Positions 32,622 through 39,308 of a stretch of DNA of 39,308 nucleotides are shown here, one piece after another. How positions within the stretch are numbered: the stretch's first letter is position 1; every line of letters starts with the position of its first letter. The notes below the pieces were generated by a model. That model made no database searches and was not told the origin of the DNA. It saw only the letters and a list, made by a program, of their open reading frames with translations. The DNA is taken from positions 1 through 39,308 of the forward strand of contig NZ_CALDDG010000001.1 of the NCBI RefSeq assembly GCF_937936435.1. The letters are read 5' to 3'. The position numbers and the translations under genes are program-made. Origin of the DNA: an uncultured Sulfuricurvum sp. GTDB lineage: Bacteria; Campylobacterota; Campylobacteria; Campylobacterales; Sulfurimonadaceae.

Positions 32622-32669
32622 GCAAAAGAGTATAGCAAAGATAACGATCGGGATGGAACACGAGGAGGG

Positions 32670-32675
32670 TATAAT
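32670..32675 (+). promoter_or_regulatory. TATAAT box immediately before the DUF455 gene
   Basis: GGGTATAATAATACGC ends directly at the ATG at 32683. A start point seven bases after the box would fall on or within one base of the start codon, giving a leaderless message. Confidence 0.4.
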
Positions 32676-32682
32676 AATACGC

Positions 32683-33495
32683 ATGGAACTCTACAGCACA
32701 TTAGAAAATATATTGAATGCTCCCGATCCGCGGGGGAAAATTGCTCTTTTTAGAGATTTTTACGCACATTACCGCCGTGGTGAGATGACCCGCGACGCGA
32801 CTACCTCGCCCATTGTGTTTGCCGCCCCGTCCTATCATGGATTTTGTACCGTGATCGATCCTAAAGAGGTCCCCAGACGTACCAAGCTGAACACTCCCCA
32901 CGGCCAGACGCTGCTGCTGCATGCGATCGCCCATATCGAATACAGTGCGATCGATCTCGCTCTCGATGCGGTATACCGTTTTCGTGATTTGGGGGCGGAG
33001 TTCGAATCGGACTGGCTGAGCGTCGCAGATGATGAGATACGTCATTTCGAGATGATCGAAGGGTTGCTCAGAGAGCTGGGGAGTTTTTACGGAGCCTATC
33101 CGGTGCATGACGCACTCTTCGAGGCTTCGCAGCGTACGTTGGAACTGATCGAGAGGATGGCGGTGGTGCCGCGTTATCTCGAAGCCAACGGACTCGATGC
33201 CACGCCGCAGATACTTCGCAAGCTCGAACCGTTTCGTCAAGATCCTATGATCGTAAAAATCATGGATGCGCTACACGTGATTCTGGACGAAGAGATCGAT
33301 CATGTCCGAAAAGGGGACCGTTGGTTCGAAGAGGGGTATAGACGTGAGGGAAAAGATACCGAACTCTATTTTGATATTATTGAAAAATATTATCCCCAAA
33401 GTTTTCCCCGCAAGGTTTCGGTCAATTGTGACGCCCGCAAAGAGGCGGGATTTTCGGAGGGTGAACTCTCGCGAATCAGTTCGAATATATGTTGA
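32683..33495 (+). CDS. DUF455 ferritin-like protein
   Basis: The 270-residue protein belongs to DUF455, a ferritin-like four-helix family. Helix motifs with paired carboxylates and histidines are seen: AIAHIEYSAIDLALDA, VADDEIRHFEMIEGLL and VILDEEIDHVRKGDRWF, which would hold a two-iron centre. IDPKEVPRRTKLNTPHG is another family segment. Function is unknown; relatives are often called tRNA hydroxylase-like or rhamnan-related without proof. The ATG at 32683 is the start closest to the family's N terminus. A TATAAT box stands just 8 bases before it. Confidence 0.82.
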   Translation: MELYSTLENILNAPDPRGKIALFRDFYAHYRRGEMTRDATTSPIVFAAPSYHGFCTVIDPKEVPRRTKLNTPHGQTLLLHAIAHIEYSAIDLALDAVYRFRDLGAEFESDWLSVADDEIRHFEMIEGLLRELGSFYGAYPVHDALFEASQRTLELIERMAVVPRYLEANGLDATPQILRKLEPFRQDPMIVKIMDALHVILDEEIDHVRKGDRWFEEGYRREGKDTELYFDIIEKYYPQSFPRKVSVNCDARKEAGFSEGELSRISSNIC

Positions 33496-33516
33496 TGCTT
33501 CGTTACCGAAATAAGT

Positions 33517-33522
33517 TATAAT
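33517..33522 (+). promoter_or_regulatory. Candidate -10 box for nadE and following genes
   Basis: AAGTTATAATAC contains a perfect TATAAT 32 bases before the nadE GTG. No -35 match is evident. It probably drives nadE, the DegT-like gene, lpxK and argB. Confidence 0.55.
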
Positions 33523-33554
33523 ACAAATTGTTAATATGAAAATAAGGTTCAAGA

Positions 33555-34355
33555 GTGGGAAAATACGCGCTGATCAGCCGGTATCTAAGCGAGTTTATCA
33601 GTCAGGAAATCCGTAAAACAGGACTTAAAAAAGTCGTTGTCGGATTGAGCGGCGGGATAGATTCGGCGGTAGCGGCCGTATTGGCGAGCCGTGCATTCGG
33701 AGATGACCTGCTGTGCGTCAAAATGCCTTCGCACTACTCGTCGCAAAGTTCTCTGGACGATGCGGACACATTGTGCGAAGCGTTCGGATTGCGTTCTGAA
33801 ACCTGCAGCATCGAACCGATGCTGCGGGCGTATGAAACTCCGGAAATGTCGGCGTTGCGGGTCGGGAACCTCTCGGCACGGTTACGAATGGTAACATTGT
33901 TCGATATTTCGGCGCGTGAGGGGGCTTTAGTCCTCGGAACCAGTAATAAAAGCGAACTGATGCTGGGATACGGGACGTTGTACGGGGATTTGGCAAGCGC
34001 GCTCAATCCGATCGGCGATTTGTATAAAACCGAAGTGTTTGAGTTGGCAAGGTATTTGGAAATTCCCGACTGTATCGTTTCCAAACCCCCTTCGGCGGAT
34101 TTGTGGGCCGGACAGAGCGATGAGGCGGAAATCGGTTATCCGTATGCCGATCTCGATCGTGTGTTAAAACGTTACGTAGAAGAGCGTCACACACGCGAAG
34201 AGATGGTAGCCGGTGGCGAAAATCCAAAATTAGTCGATATGATCATCGAACGAATCTATAAAAATCAGTTCAAACGGAAAATGCCGTTAATCGCAAAATT
34301 GACCTCCAGAACGGTCAATCATGATTTTAATTATCCCAGAGATATTACCCTATGA
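33555..34355 (+). CDS. nadE: NAD synthetase (ammonia-dependent)
   Basis: The 266-residue enzyme amidates nicotinic acid adenine dinucleotide to NAD with ATP. The PP-loop VVVGLSGGIDSAVAAVLA (SGGIDS at 32-37) binds ATP. GNLSARLRMVTLFDIS, LVLGTSNKSELMLGYGT and KPPSADLWAGQSDE are further family segments. No glutaminase domain is attached, so free ammonia is the nitrogen source. It starts at GTG 33555 after AAGGTT. It heads a run with degT-like, lpxK, argB and thrC; nadE near lpxK is recalled from Campylobacter and Helicobacter. Confidence 0.95.
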   Translation: MGKYALISRYLSEFISQEIRKTGLKKVVVGLSGGIDSAVAAVLASRAFGDDLLCVKMPSHYSSQSSLDDADTLCEAFGLRSETCSIEPMLRAYETPEMSALRVGNLSARLRMVTLFDISAREGALVLGTSNKSELMLGYGTLYGDLASALNPIGDLYKTEVFELARYLEIPDCIVSKPPSADLWAGQSDEAEIGYPYADLDRVLKRYVEERHTREEMVAGGENPKLVDMIIERIYKNQFKRKMPLIAKLTSRTVNHDFNYPRDITL

Positions 34356-34369
34356 ATAAGGAAGTGCAA

Positions 34370-35488
34370 ATGAGTATCCCATTTTATCGTGTCGAAGTCG
34401 GTGGAGACGAACGTGAAAAAATTGATGAAGTGTTTGACGGGGAAGCTCCTAATATCATCGAAGATTTGGAAGCGGCATTCGAATCGTATATCGGCGCTTC
34501 GTATGCATTGGCGGCATCAAACGGAACGGCAGCGTTGCATTTGGCGATGCTGGCGATCGATCTGAAACGGGGAGACAAAGTTATCTGTTCGATCAACGCC
34601 TATCCGTCCGTACCGGAAGTTGTCCGCCATTTCGATGCCGAACCGATTTTTATCGATATCAATCCCGATACGTTTACGATCGATTTGGATAAACTTGAGA
34701 GTTATCTGCATGAAAACAAGTCGAAAAAACTCAAAGCGGTGATTGTTTCGCATATCGCGGGACAAAGCGTCGAGCTCGATCGTTTGTACGAGATCGCCAA
34801 ACTCTACGATGTAAAAATCGTCGAAGACGCGTCCGATGCTCTGGGTGCGACTTATAACGGGAAAAAGATCGGTTCGACGGGAGCGGATATCACCTGTTTC
34901 GACTTCAGCCCCCATTTGCGCCGCAATGTCTGCAACGGCGGAATGCTCGTATGCGATGACGAAGAGATCATGGAACGGGCAAAATTGCTGCGCCACCATG
35001 CGATGACGATCGATGACGAAGGCTTGGGGTATATCTATGACGTGACCGACATCGGAAGCCAATACATGATGAGCCCGCTCGATGCGGCGACGATTTTGGT
35101 TCAGTTGGAAAAACAAGATGAGATCATCGAGCGTCAAAGGGAAATCGCAGAGGTATTCAATGAACGCCTCAAAGAGGCTCCTCATATCAAACTGCCGATT
35201 GCGAACGAAGAACATCCGTATTCTTTGTACATTATCAAGGTAGATAAAAACCGTGACTCCTTCGCCCGCGAACTGGCATCACGAGGGATCGAGTGCGGAC
35301 TGCATTATATTCCTCTGCATTTGCTGAGCTATTATAAAGCGAAATATTCGTTGCGGGTCAACGACTTTCCGATTGCGTTGCGCAATTACCAACAAGTCCT
35401 CTCGATTCCGAATTATGCCGCATTGAGCGATGATGATGTCGAAGAGATTTGTGATGCAATCTTGGATGTAGCTTCGACACGGGTTTGA
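34370..35488 (+). CDS. DegT/DnrJ/EryC1/StrS-family protein lacking the PLP lysine
   Basis: From ATG 34370, preferred because AAGGA precedes it, the protein has 372 residues and a complete sugar-aminotransferase fold. It keeps NGTAALHLAM, the ring-binding aspartate D153 in IVEDASDALGA, and C-terminal GLHYIPLH. The lysine that normally binds PLP, in the pattern FSFHxxKNxxxGEGG, is absent: the aligned segment reads CFDFSPHLRRNVCNGG, with L183 at the lysine position and H182 before it. It may therefore be a dehydratase-like or inactive relative rather than an aminotransferase. It lies between nadE and lpxK, so a lipid A or surface sugar role is plausible. Confidence 0.85.
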   Translation: MSIPFYRVEVGGDEREKIDEVFDGEAPNIIEDLEAAFESYIGASYALAASNGTAALHLAMLAIDLKRGDKVICSINAYPSVPEVVRHFDAEPIFIDINPDTFTIDLDKLESYLHENKSKKLKAVIVSHIAGQSVELDRLYEIAKLYDVKIVEDASDALGATYNGKKIGSTGADITCFDFSPHLRRNVCNGGMLVCDDEEIMERAKLLRHHAMTIDDEGLGYIYDVTDIGSQYMMSPLDAATILVQLEKQDEIIERQREIAEVFNERLKEAPHIKLPIANEEHPYSLYIIKVDKNRDSFARELASRGIECGLHYIPLHLLSYYKAKYSLRVNDFPIALRNYQQVLSIPNYAALSDDDVEEICDAILDVASTRV

Positions 35489-36399
35489 AACGTTTCTGGA
35501 TAACATGGGGCGAACGGTATCTTTATCGCCCCTCTTTTGTCCAAAAAATCCTCTCCTGGCTCCTTTTGCCGCTCAGCGGCCTCTATTGTCTGATCGCCTA
35601 CCTGCGGTACCGCCGAACTACCCCTAAAACATTCCCTATCCCGATCGTGAGCGTCGGAAATCTGACGGTCGGGGGGAGTGGAAAAACGCCCGTCGTCATC
35701 GAGTTGGCAAAACGTTTTGAAAAATCGGCAATCGTCTTGCGCGGATACGGACGTCGCAGCCGCGGCATGGTAGTAGTCAAAGACAAAGCGACGATTCTGT
35801 GCGACGTCGTCCAAAGCGGTGATGAAGCGATGCTCTATGCCCATGCTCTTTCCAATACGACGGTCATTGTCAGCGAAATCCGTGAACGGGGAATCGCCGA
35901 AGCGGCATCGATGGGATGCGAAGTGGTCTTTTTGGATGACGGATACGGAAAACACTCTATTCAAAAACTGGATTTGGTGATCGATGTCGCGACACCGAAT
36001 CGTTTTTGTCTCCCCTCCGGTCCATACCGCGAGAAACTGTGGTCGGGGAAAAAAGCGGTTCATCTTCGTGAGGGAGAGACATTTTCCCGCCGTGTCACGA
36101 TTATCGATCCGACCGATAAAATGGTGCTCGTTACCGCTATCGCCAGACCCGAGCGTTTGGATCCCTTTTTACCGGATGTCATCGAGAAAGTCTATTTCGA
36201 AGATCACCATTTTTTTACCCAGGGAGAATTGGAAGGGATTCTCGAACGTACGGGAGCGACGAGTCTCTTGGTAACTCAGAAAGACTTGGTTAAAATAGCG
36301 CCTTTTAATCTCAGCGTCTCCGTCATGGACCTCTCATTGGAACTGGATGAAGCGTTGATATCACTTGTAAAGGATTATGTGCATGCAGCGCAAAATTGA
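35485..36399 (+). CDS. lpxK: Tetraacyldisaccharide 4'-kinase
   Basis: The 304-residue inner-membrane-associated kinase adds the 4'-phosphate of lipid A. It has an N-terminal hydrophobic anchor (about 19-40), the P-loop region SVGNLTVGGSGKTPVV (GGSGKT at 63-68), LRGYGRRSRG, SGDEAMLYAH and VVFLDDGYGKHSI, all characteristic of LpxK. The start appears to be a TTG that shares TTGA with the DegT-like stop; no ATG fits better. Coupling with the preceding gene suggests both act on the cell envelope. Its end overlaps the front of argB by 17 bases. Confidence 0.93.
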   Translation: MKRFWITWGERYLYRPSFVQKILSWLLLPLSGLYCLIAYLRYRRTTPKTFPIPIVSVGNLTVGGSGKTPVVIELAKRFEKSAIVLRGYGRRSRGMVVVKDKATILCDVVQSGDEAMLYAHALSNTTVIVSEIRERGIAEAASMGCEVVFLDDGYGKHSIQKLDLVIDVATPNRFCLPSGPYREKLWSGKKAVHLREGETFSRRVTIIDPTDKMVLVTAIARPERLDPFLPDVIEKVYFEDHHFFTQGELEGILERTGATSLLVTQKDLVKIAPFNLSVSVMDLSLELDEALISLVKDYVHAAQN

Positions 36400-37234
36400 T
36401 ACCGTAAAAACGTTGATGGACGCGATGCCGTTCATCAAAGAATTCCGTGACGAGATCGTCGTGATCAAATACGGCGGTTCGGCACAAAGTTCGGATGAAC
36501 TCAAAGCGAAATTTGCCCAGGATATCGTTTTGTTGCACCTCGTCGGTGTAAAGGTCGTCATCGTTCACGGAGGGGGAAGCCGTATCAGTCAGCTTTTGAG
36601 CGATTTGAAAATACCGACGGAATTCATCGACGGCGAACGGGTCAGTACCCCTGACGTCATGCGGATCGTCGAGATGGTACTCAGCGGTGAAATCAACAAA
36701 GAGATCACATCGTTGTTGAACTCTTACGGGGCAAAAGCGATCGGTATCAGCGGAAAAGATGCCCATTTTCTAAAAGCTAAACCGAAAGACGAAGCGAAAT
36801 TCGGTTTGACGGGACGGGTAGAAAACGTCAAATCCGAAGTGATCCATAATCTATTGCGCGAAGGGTTTATCCCCGTTATCGCTCCGATCGGTGCGGATGC
36901 CGTCGTCGGACATCCGGGATATAACATCAATGCCGATCTTGCGGCATCGGCGATTGCCGGTGCGATCGGCGCGTGCAAAGTGATTTTTATGACCGATACA
37001 TCAGGAGTGTTGAATAAGGATAAAGAGCTTCTTTCAACATTGACCGAAGCCGAAGTGGAAGGGCTAAAAGCAGATGGAACGATCCACGGCGGGATGGTAC
37101 CGAAAGTGGATGCGTGTCTCGAAGCGGTCGATAACGGAGTTAAAAAAGCCCATATCATCGACGGGCGGATCGAACATGCGATCTTGCTTGAACTCTTCAC
37201 TTCCGAAGGGGTGGGGACAGAAATCACCCTCTAA
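36383..37234 (+). CDS. argB: Acetylglutamate kinase
   Basis: The 283-residue enzyme phosphorylates N-acetylglutamate in arginine synthesis. Amino-acid-kinase motifs are clear: VVIKYGGSAQ, VKVVIVHGGGSRIS, IAPIGADAVVGHPGYNINAD and DTSGVLNKDKELL, with HGGMVPKVDACLEAV near the end. ATG 36383 is preferred over ATG 36377 because AAAGGA is 8 bases before it. The N-terminal helix seen in arginine-inhibited hexameric enzymes (about residues 1-20) appears present, so feedback control is possible. The start lies inside the end of lpxK. argD is elsewhere in the window. Confidence 0.95.
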   Translation: MQRKIDTVKTLMDAMPFIKEFRDEIVVIKYGGSAQSSDELKAKFAQDIVLLHLVGVKVVIVHGGGSRISQLLSDLKIPTEFIDGERVSTPDVMRIVEMVLSGEINKEITSLLNSYGAKAIGISGKDAHFLKAKPKDEAKFGLTGRVENVKSEVIHNLLREGFIPVIAPIGADAVVGHPGYNINADLAASAIAGAIGACKVIFMTDTSGVLNKDKELLSTLTEAEVEGLKADGTIHGGMVPKVDACLEAVDNGVKKAHIIDGRIEHAILLELFTSEGVGTEITL

Positions 37235-37257
37235 GCAAGTCGTGAGAGCGGCTTTGC

Positions 37258-37263
37258 TATAAT
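37258..37263 (+). promoter_or_regulatory. Extended -10 box for thrC
   Basis: TTTGCTATAATCGC holds a TGCTATAAT extended -10 element, 23 bases before ATG 37287. An imperfect hairpin (GCAAG with CTTTGC) overlaps its upstream part. Confidence 0.6.
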
Positions 37264-37286
37264 CGCACAAAATTTTTAAAAGTGGC

Positions 37287-38759
37287 ATGATGAAATTTAT
37301 AGAAACACGCGGAAATGACGGAATCCATTCTCAGGAGATCACCTTTTCAGAGGCGATTTTAAGCCCTATCGCTTCGTTCGGCGGGTTGTACGTCCCTAAA
37401 GCGCTTCCAGAACTCGGCGAAGCATTTTTGACCAAACATTTGAACTCATCGTATAAAGTATTGGCAAAAGATATGCTGATGACGTTAGGGATCGATATCG
37501 AAGAGAGCGTTATCGACGAAGCGTTGGCGCTGTACGACAAATTTGACGATCCGACCAATCCGGTTCCGGTCGTAAAAGTGCGTGACGATCTGTATGTCAG
37601 CGAACTTTATCACGGTCCTACCCGGGCGTTTAAAGATATGGCGCTTCAACCTTTCGGAATTGTTCTTTCATCGATTGCCCAAAAAAGAGGAGAGGAATAT
37701 CTGATCCTCGCCGCGACGAGCGGAGATACCGGTCCTGCGGCTTTGGAAACATTCAAAAACCGCCCGAACGTACGTGTCGCCTGTCTCTATCCTGACGGAG
37801 GAACGTCGGATGTACAGCGTTTGCAAATGGTCACCGAAGATGCGGCCAATCTGAAAGTCATCGGAATCAAAGGGGATTTTGACGATGCGCAAAGCGCTCT
37901 TAAACGCCTTTTGAGTTCTCCGACATTCAACGATGCGCTGAAAGCGAAAAAAATCTCCCTCTCCGCTGCCAATTCGGTCAATTTCGGACGGATCATTTTC
38001 CAGATCGTCTACCATATCCACAGTTATCTTGAACTGGTACGCCAAAACGTGATCCAAGTGGGTGAAAAAGTTTATCTGGATGTTCCGAGCGGAAATTTCG
38101 GAAACGCTTTGGGCGGATTTTATGCGATGAAGATGGGGCTTCCGGTCGAGAAGATCATCATTGCATCCAATGAAAACAACGTCCTAACCCGTCTTATCAA
38201 TACGGGCCGTTACGATTTACGCGGCGAAAGTGTCGTAGCGACGACATCACCGGCGATGGATATTTTGATATCGAGCAACGTCGAGCGGATTTTATACGAC
38301 TTTTTCGGCGCAGAGCGGACCAAAGAGCTGATGAGTGCGCTGGAAAGCAACCGTTTTTACGCACTGAGCGATGATGAAACGATGAAGCTACAAAAAGTAT
38401 TTGCCGCCGATTATTGTAACGGTGCGGAAGGCAAAGGGTATATCAAAGAAGCATTCGATCACGGATATCTAATGGACCCGCATACGGCGACCTGTTTCAA
38501 AGCGTTTGATTGCTGTGCGACGCAGAAAATCAAAACGATTGTCTATTCGACGGCTGAATGGACGAAATTTTCTCCTACTATCGCAAATGCGTTGAGCGGA
38601 GAAGTTGATTCTCGCGATCTGGATGCACTTGAGTCGATCTCTAAAACGGCAAAAATGCCGATACCGAACATGATTAAAGAGTTGTTTTCCAAACCGATTG
38701 CTCAACCGGTCGTCATCGAGAAAGAAGATATCGAAAAAGAGATTTTGTCGTTTCTGTAA
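37287..38759 (+). CDS. thrC: Threonine synthase
   Basis: The 490-residue PLP enzyme converts O-phosphohomoserine to threonine. K116 in GPTRAFKDMALQPFG is the PLP lysine; AATSGDTGPAALE and DVPSGNFGNALGG are the phosphate and ring-binding loops. The length and FGGLYVPKALP opening fit the long ThrC type (class II, fungal and Gram-negative). Two adjacent ATG codons at 37287 and 37290 are both possible; ribosome binding is weak. It has its own extended -10 box, so it can be transcribed apart from argB. Other threonine genes are not in the window. Confidence 0.95.
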   Translation: MMKFIETRGNDGIHSQEITFSEAILSPIASFGGLYVPKALPELGEAFLTKHLNSSYKVLAKDMLMTLGIDIEESVIDEALALYDKFDDPTNPVPVVKVRDDLYVSELYHGPTRAFKDMALQPFGIVLSSIAQKRGEEYLILAATSGDTGPAALETFKNRPNVRVACLYPDGGTSDVQRLQMVTEDAANLKVIGIKGDFDDAQSALKRLLSSPTFNDALKAKKISLSAANSVNFGRIIFQIVYHIHSYLELVRQNVIQVGEKVYLDVPSGNFGNALGGFYAMKMGLPVEKIIIASNENNVLTRLINTGRYDLRGESVVATTSPAMDILISSNVERILYDFFGAERTKELMSALESNRFYALSDDETMKLQKVFAADYCNGAEGKGYIKEAFDHGYLMDPHTATCFKAFDCCATQKIKTIVYSTAEWTKFSPTIANALSGEVDSRDLDALESISKTAKMPIPNMIKELFSKPIAQPVVIEKEDIEKEILSFL

Positions 38760-38763
38760 AATG

Positions 38764-38788
38764 ATCTCGCCCCCGCTAGGAGGGAGAT
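38764..38788. terminator. Imperfect hairpin between convergent thrC and lipoprotein gene
   Basis: ATCTC (38764-38768) pairs with GAGAT (38784-38788), with an inner C-rich/G-rich stem broken by one bulge and one mismatch and a GCTA loop. The minus-strand side is followed by ATTTT. It may stop transcription from both sides. Confidence 0.45.
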
Positions 38789-38898
38789 TATTTACTGCCG
38801 TTGCGATGCATCGGATGCTGATAGTCGGTTTTTTCACATCCGCCGAGCATCATGACCGAACTCAACGAAAGCAAAAGTGTCATAAGCGTTACTTTCAT
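38788..38898 (-). CDS. Tiny lipoprotein, 36 residues
   Basis: The frame begins at ATG 38898 behind a purine-rich AAAGGGGGTAAAAAGG that also encodes the end of the PPK2 gene. The peptide has a lipoprotein signal (MKVTLMTLLLSLSSVMML) with the lipobox LGGC at C21. Only 15 residues remain after it, CEKTDYQHPMHRNGSK. The tail has histidine and charged residues but no known motif. The stop is followed by a hairpin. It lies 5 bases after PPK2 and is almost certainly co-transcribed. It resembles small lipoproteins I recall in related genomes, without a known function. Confidence 0.65.
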   Translation of the reverse strand: MKVTLMTLLLSLSSVMMLGGCEKTDYQHPMHRNGSK

Positions 38899-38903
38899 CC
38901 TTT

Positions 38904-39308
38904 TTACCCCCTTTCATTCATTTCGTCGTTTTTCTTCAAAGACATACCCGTCTCCATCAGTTTGAGTTCCTGATCTCCTCCCAGAAGGATTTTATCGGAG
39001 GTTTTGAGCTTAGAGGCTTTAGGTTTTTTAGGATAATCGATCCGTGATAGAATGTACTTAATGCAATTAATACGGGCTTTTTTCTTGCTGTCGGAACGGA
39101 TTATGATCCACGGTGCATGCTCGGTATGCGAAGCGAGGAGCATCGAATATTTGGCGATCGTATACTTATCCCACATCTCTTGGGATTTGGCATCGACGGG
39201 AGAGAGTTTGAACTGTTTCAACGGATCGGTTTTGCGCTCTTTAAACCGTAGCGCCTGCTCGTTTTTGGAGACGGAGAAATAGAATTTATAGAGGACGATT
39301 CCGGAATT
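38904..39308 (-). CDS. Polyphosphate kinase 2 (C-terminal part, 5' end beyond window)
   Basis: The minus-strand frame enters from the right edge with 134 residues before the stop. GIVLYKFYFSVSKNEQALRF, KTDPLKQFKLSPVDAKSQ and DKYTIAKYSMLLASH match the PPK2 family, where the second half of the kinase fold and lid module lie. KKKARINCIKYILSRIDYP is the usual C-terminal helix. PPK2 enzymes phosphorylate nucleotides with polyphosphate. The catalytic Walker motifs are outside the window, so class I, II or III cannot be assigned. The tail after residue about 110 (KPKASKLKTSDKILLGGDQEL) is lysine-rich. Confidence 0.9.
   Translation of the reverse strand, partial: NSGIVLYKFYFSVSKNEQALRFKERKTDPLKQFKLSPVDAKSQEMWDKYTIAKYSMLLASHTEHAPWIIIRSDSKKKARINCIKYILSRIDYPKKPKASKLKTSDKILLGGDQELKLMETGMSLKKNDEMNERG

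Noticed and set aside
1..39308. CRISPR arrays, tRNA/rRNA genes, insertion sequences, prophage or known defence cassettes
   Set aside because: Reading both strands gave no regular repeat-spacer pattern, no cloverleaf with a GTTCGA arm outside genes, and no transposase, integrase or recognised defence gene apart from the orphan PemK-like protein.

Overview
The window reads as chromosomal DNA of a free-living Campylobacterota (formerly Epsilonproteobacteria), most like Sulfuricurvum or Sulfurimonas. This is inferred from gene content and from protein and order resemblance, not from a database search. Supporting signs are an fliL-acpS pair, cmoB followed by a Cj0977-like hotdog gene, nadE close to lpxK and thrC, a sodium-pump type oxaloacetate decarboxylase (oadG-oadA-oadB), CheV, RNase Y, many GTG/TTG starts and extended -10 promoters without a clear -35. 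Coding density is very high. No stretch longer than 300 bases lacks a gene; the largest gap, 4206-4467, is AT-rich and shows no convincing second gene. I saw no tRNA, rRNA, CRISPR array, insertion sequence or prophage.

Layout. 1-1015: 3'-truncated PAS-PAS-GGDEF signalling protein. 1077-3408: photolyase overlapping a DUF523-DUF1722 (TudS/YbgA-like) gene. 3432-5817: a 57-residue membrane protein, an SLT-fold lytic enzyme, an SNase-like secreted protein, a small membrane protein and inorganic pyrophosphatase. 5993-9445: the oadGAB operon, closed by a clear terminator. 9501-10463: CheV. 10579-17150: a tightly packed seven-gene run (HlyD-like adaptor, molybdopterin oxidoreductase, ArgD, TolC-like outer membrane protein, MidA-type methyltransferase, ankyrin protein, ThiS). 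17284-20003: Fe superoxide dismutase, then fliL-acpS-orf99 on the minus strand and a solitary MlaE-type permease. 20016-24705 (minus strand): beta carbonic anhydrase with a Cys-rich partner, RadA, ProB, FtsY and a TlpA-like lipoprotein. 24764-27431: 5-formyltetrahydrofolate cyclo-ligase overlapping RNase Y, then a stand-alone CZB protein. 27436-30976: mono-haem DUF3365 protein, CDF transporter, CmoB, hotdog protein and a metallo-beta-lactamase-fold hydrolase. 31020-31567: an orphan PemK/MazF-like gene with an inverted repeat over its promoter and a hairpin-rich tail. 31609-33495: transglutaminase-like, GIY-YIG and DUF455 genes. 33555-38759: nadE, a DegT-family protein lacking the PLP lysine, lpxK, argB and thrC. 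38788-39308: a tiny lipoprotein behind a 5'-truncated PPK2.

How the genes work together. Most encode housekeeping metabolism (arginine, proline, threonine, NAD, thiamine, lipid A, one-carbon), redox and oxygen defence, and motility/chemotaxis. The window does not show an obvious defence island or a clearly new multi-gene system. The best leads are the DegT homologue without its catalytic lysine beside lpxK, the efflux adaptor and outer membrane channel that flank a molybdoenzyme and argD in one overlapping operon, and the orphan PemK locus with its palindromic promoter and structured 3' tail.
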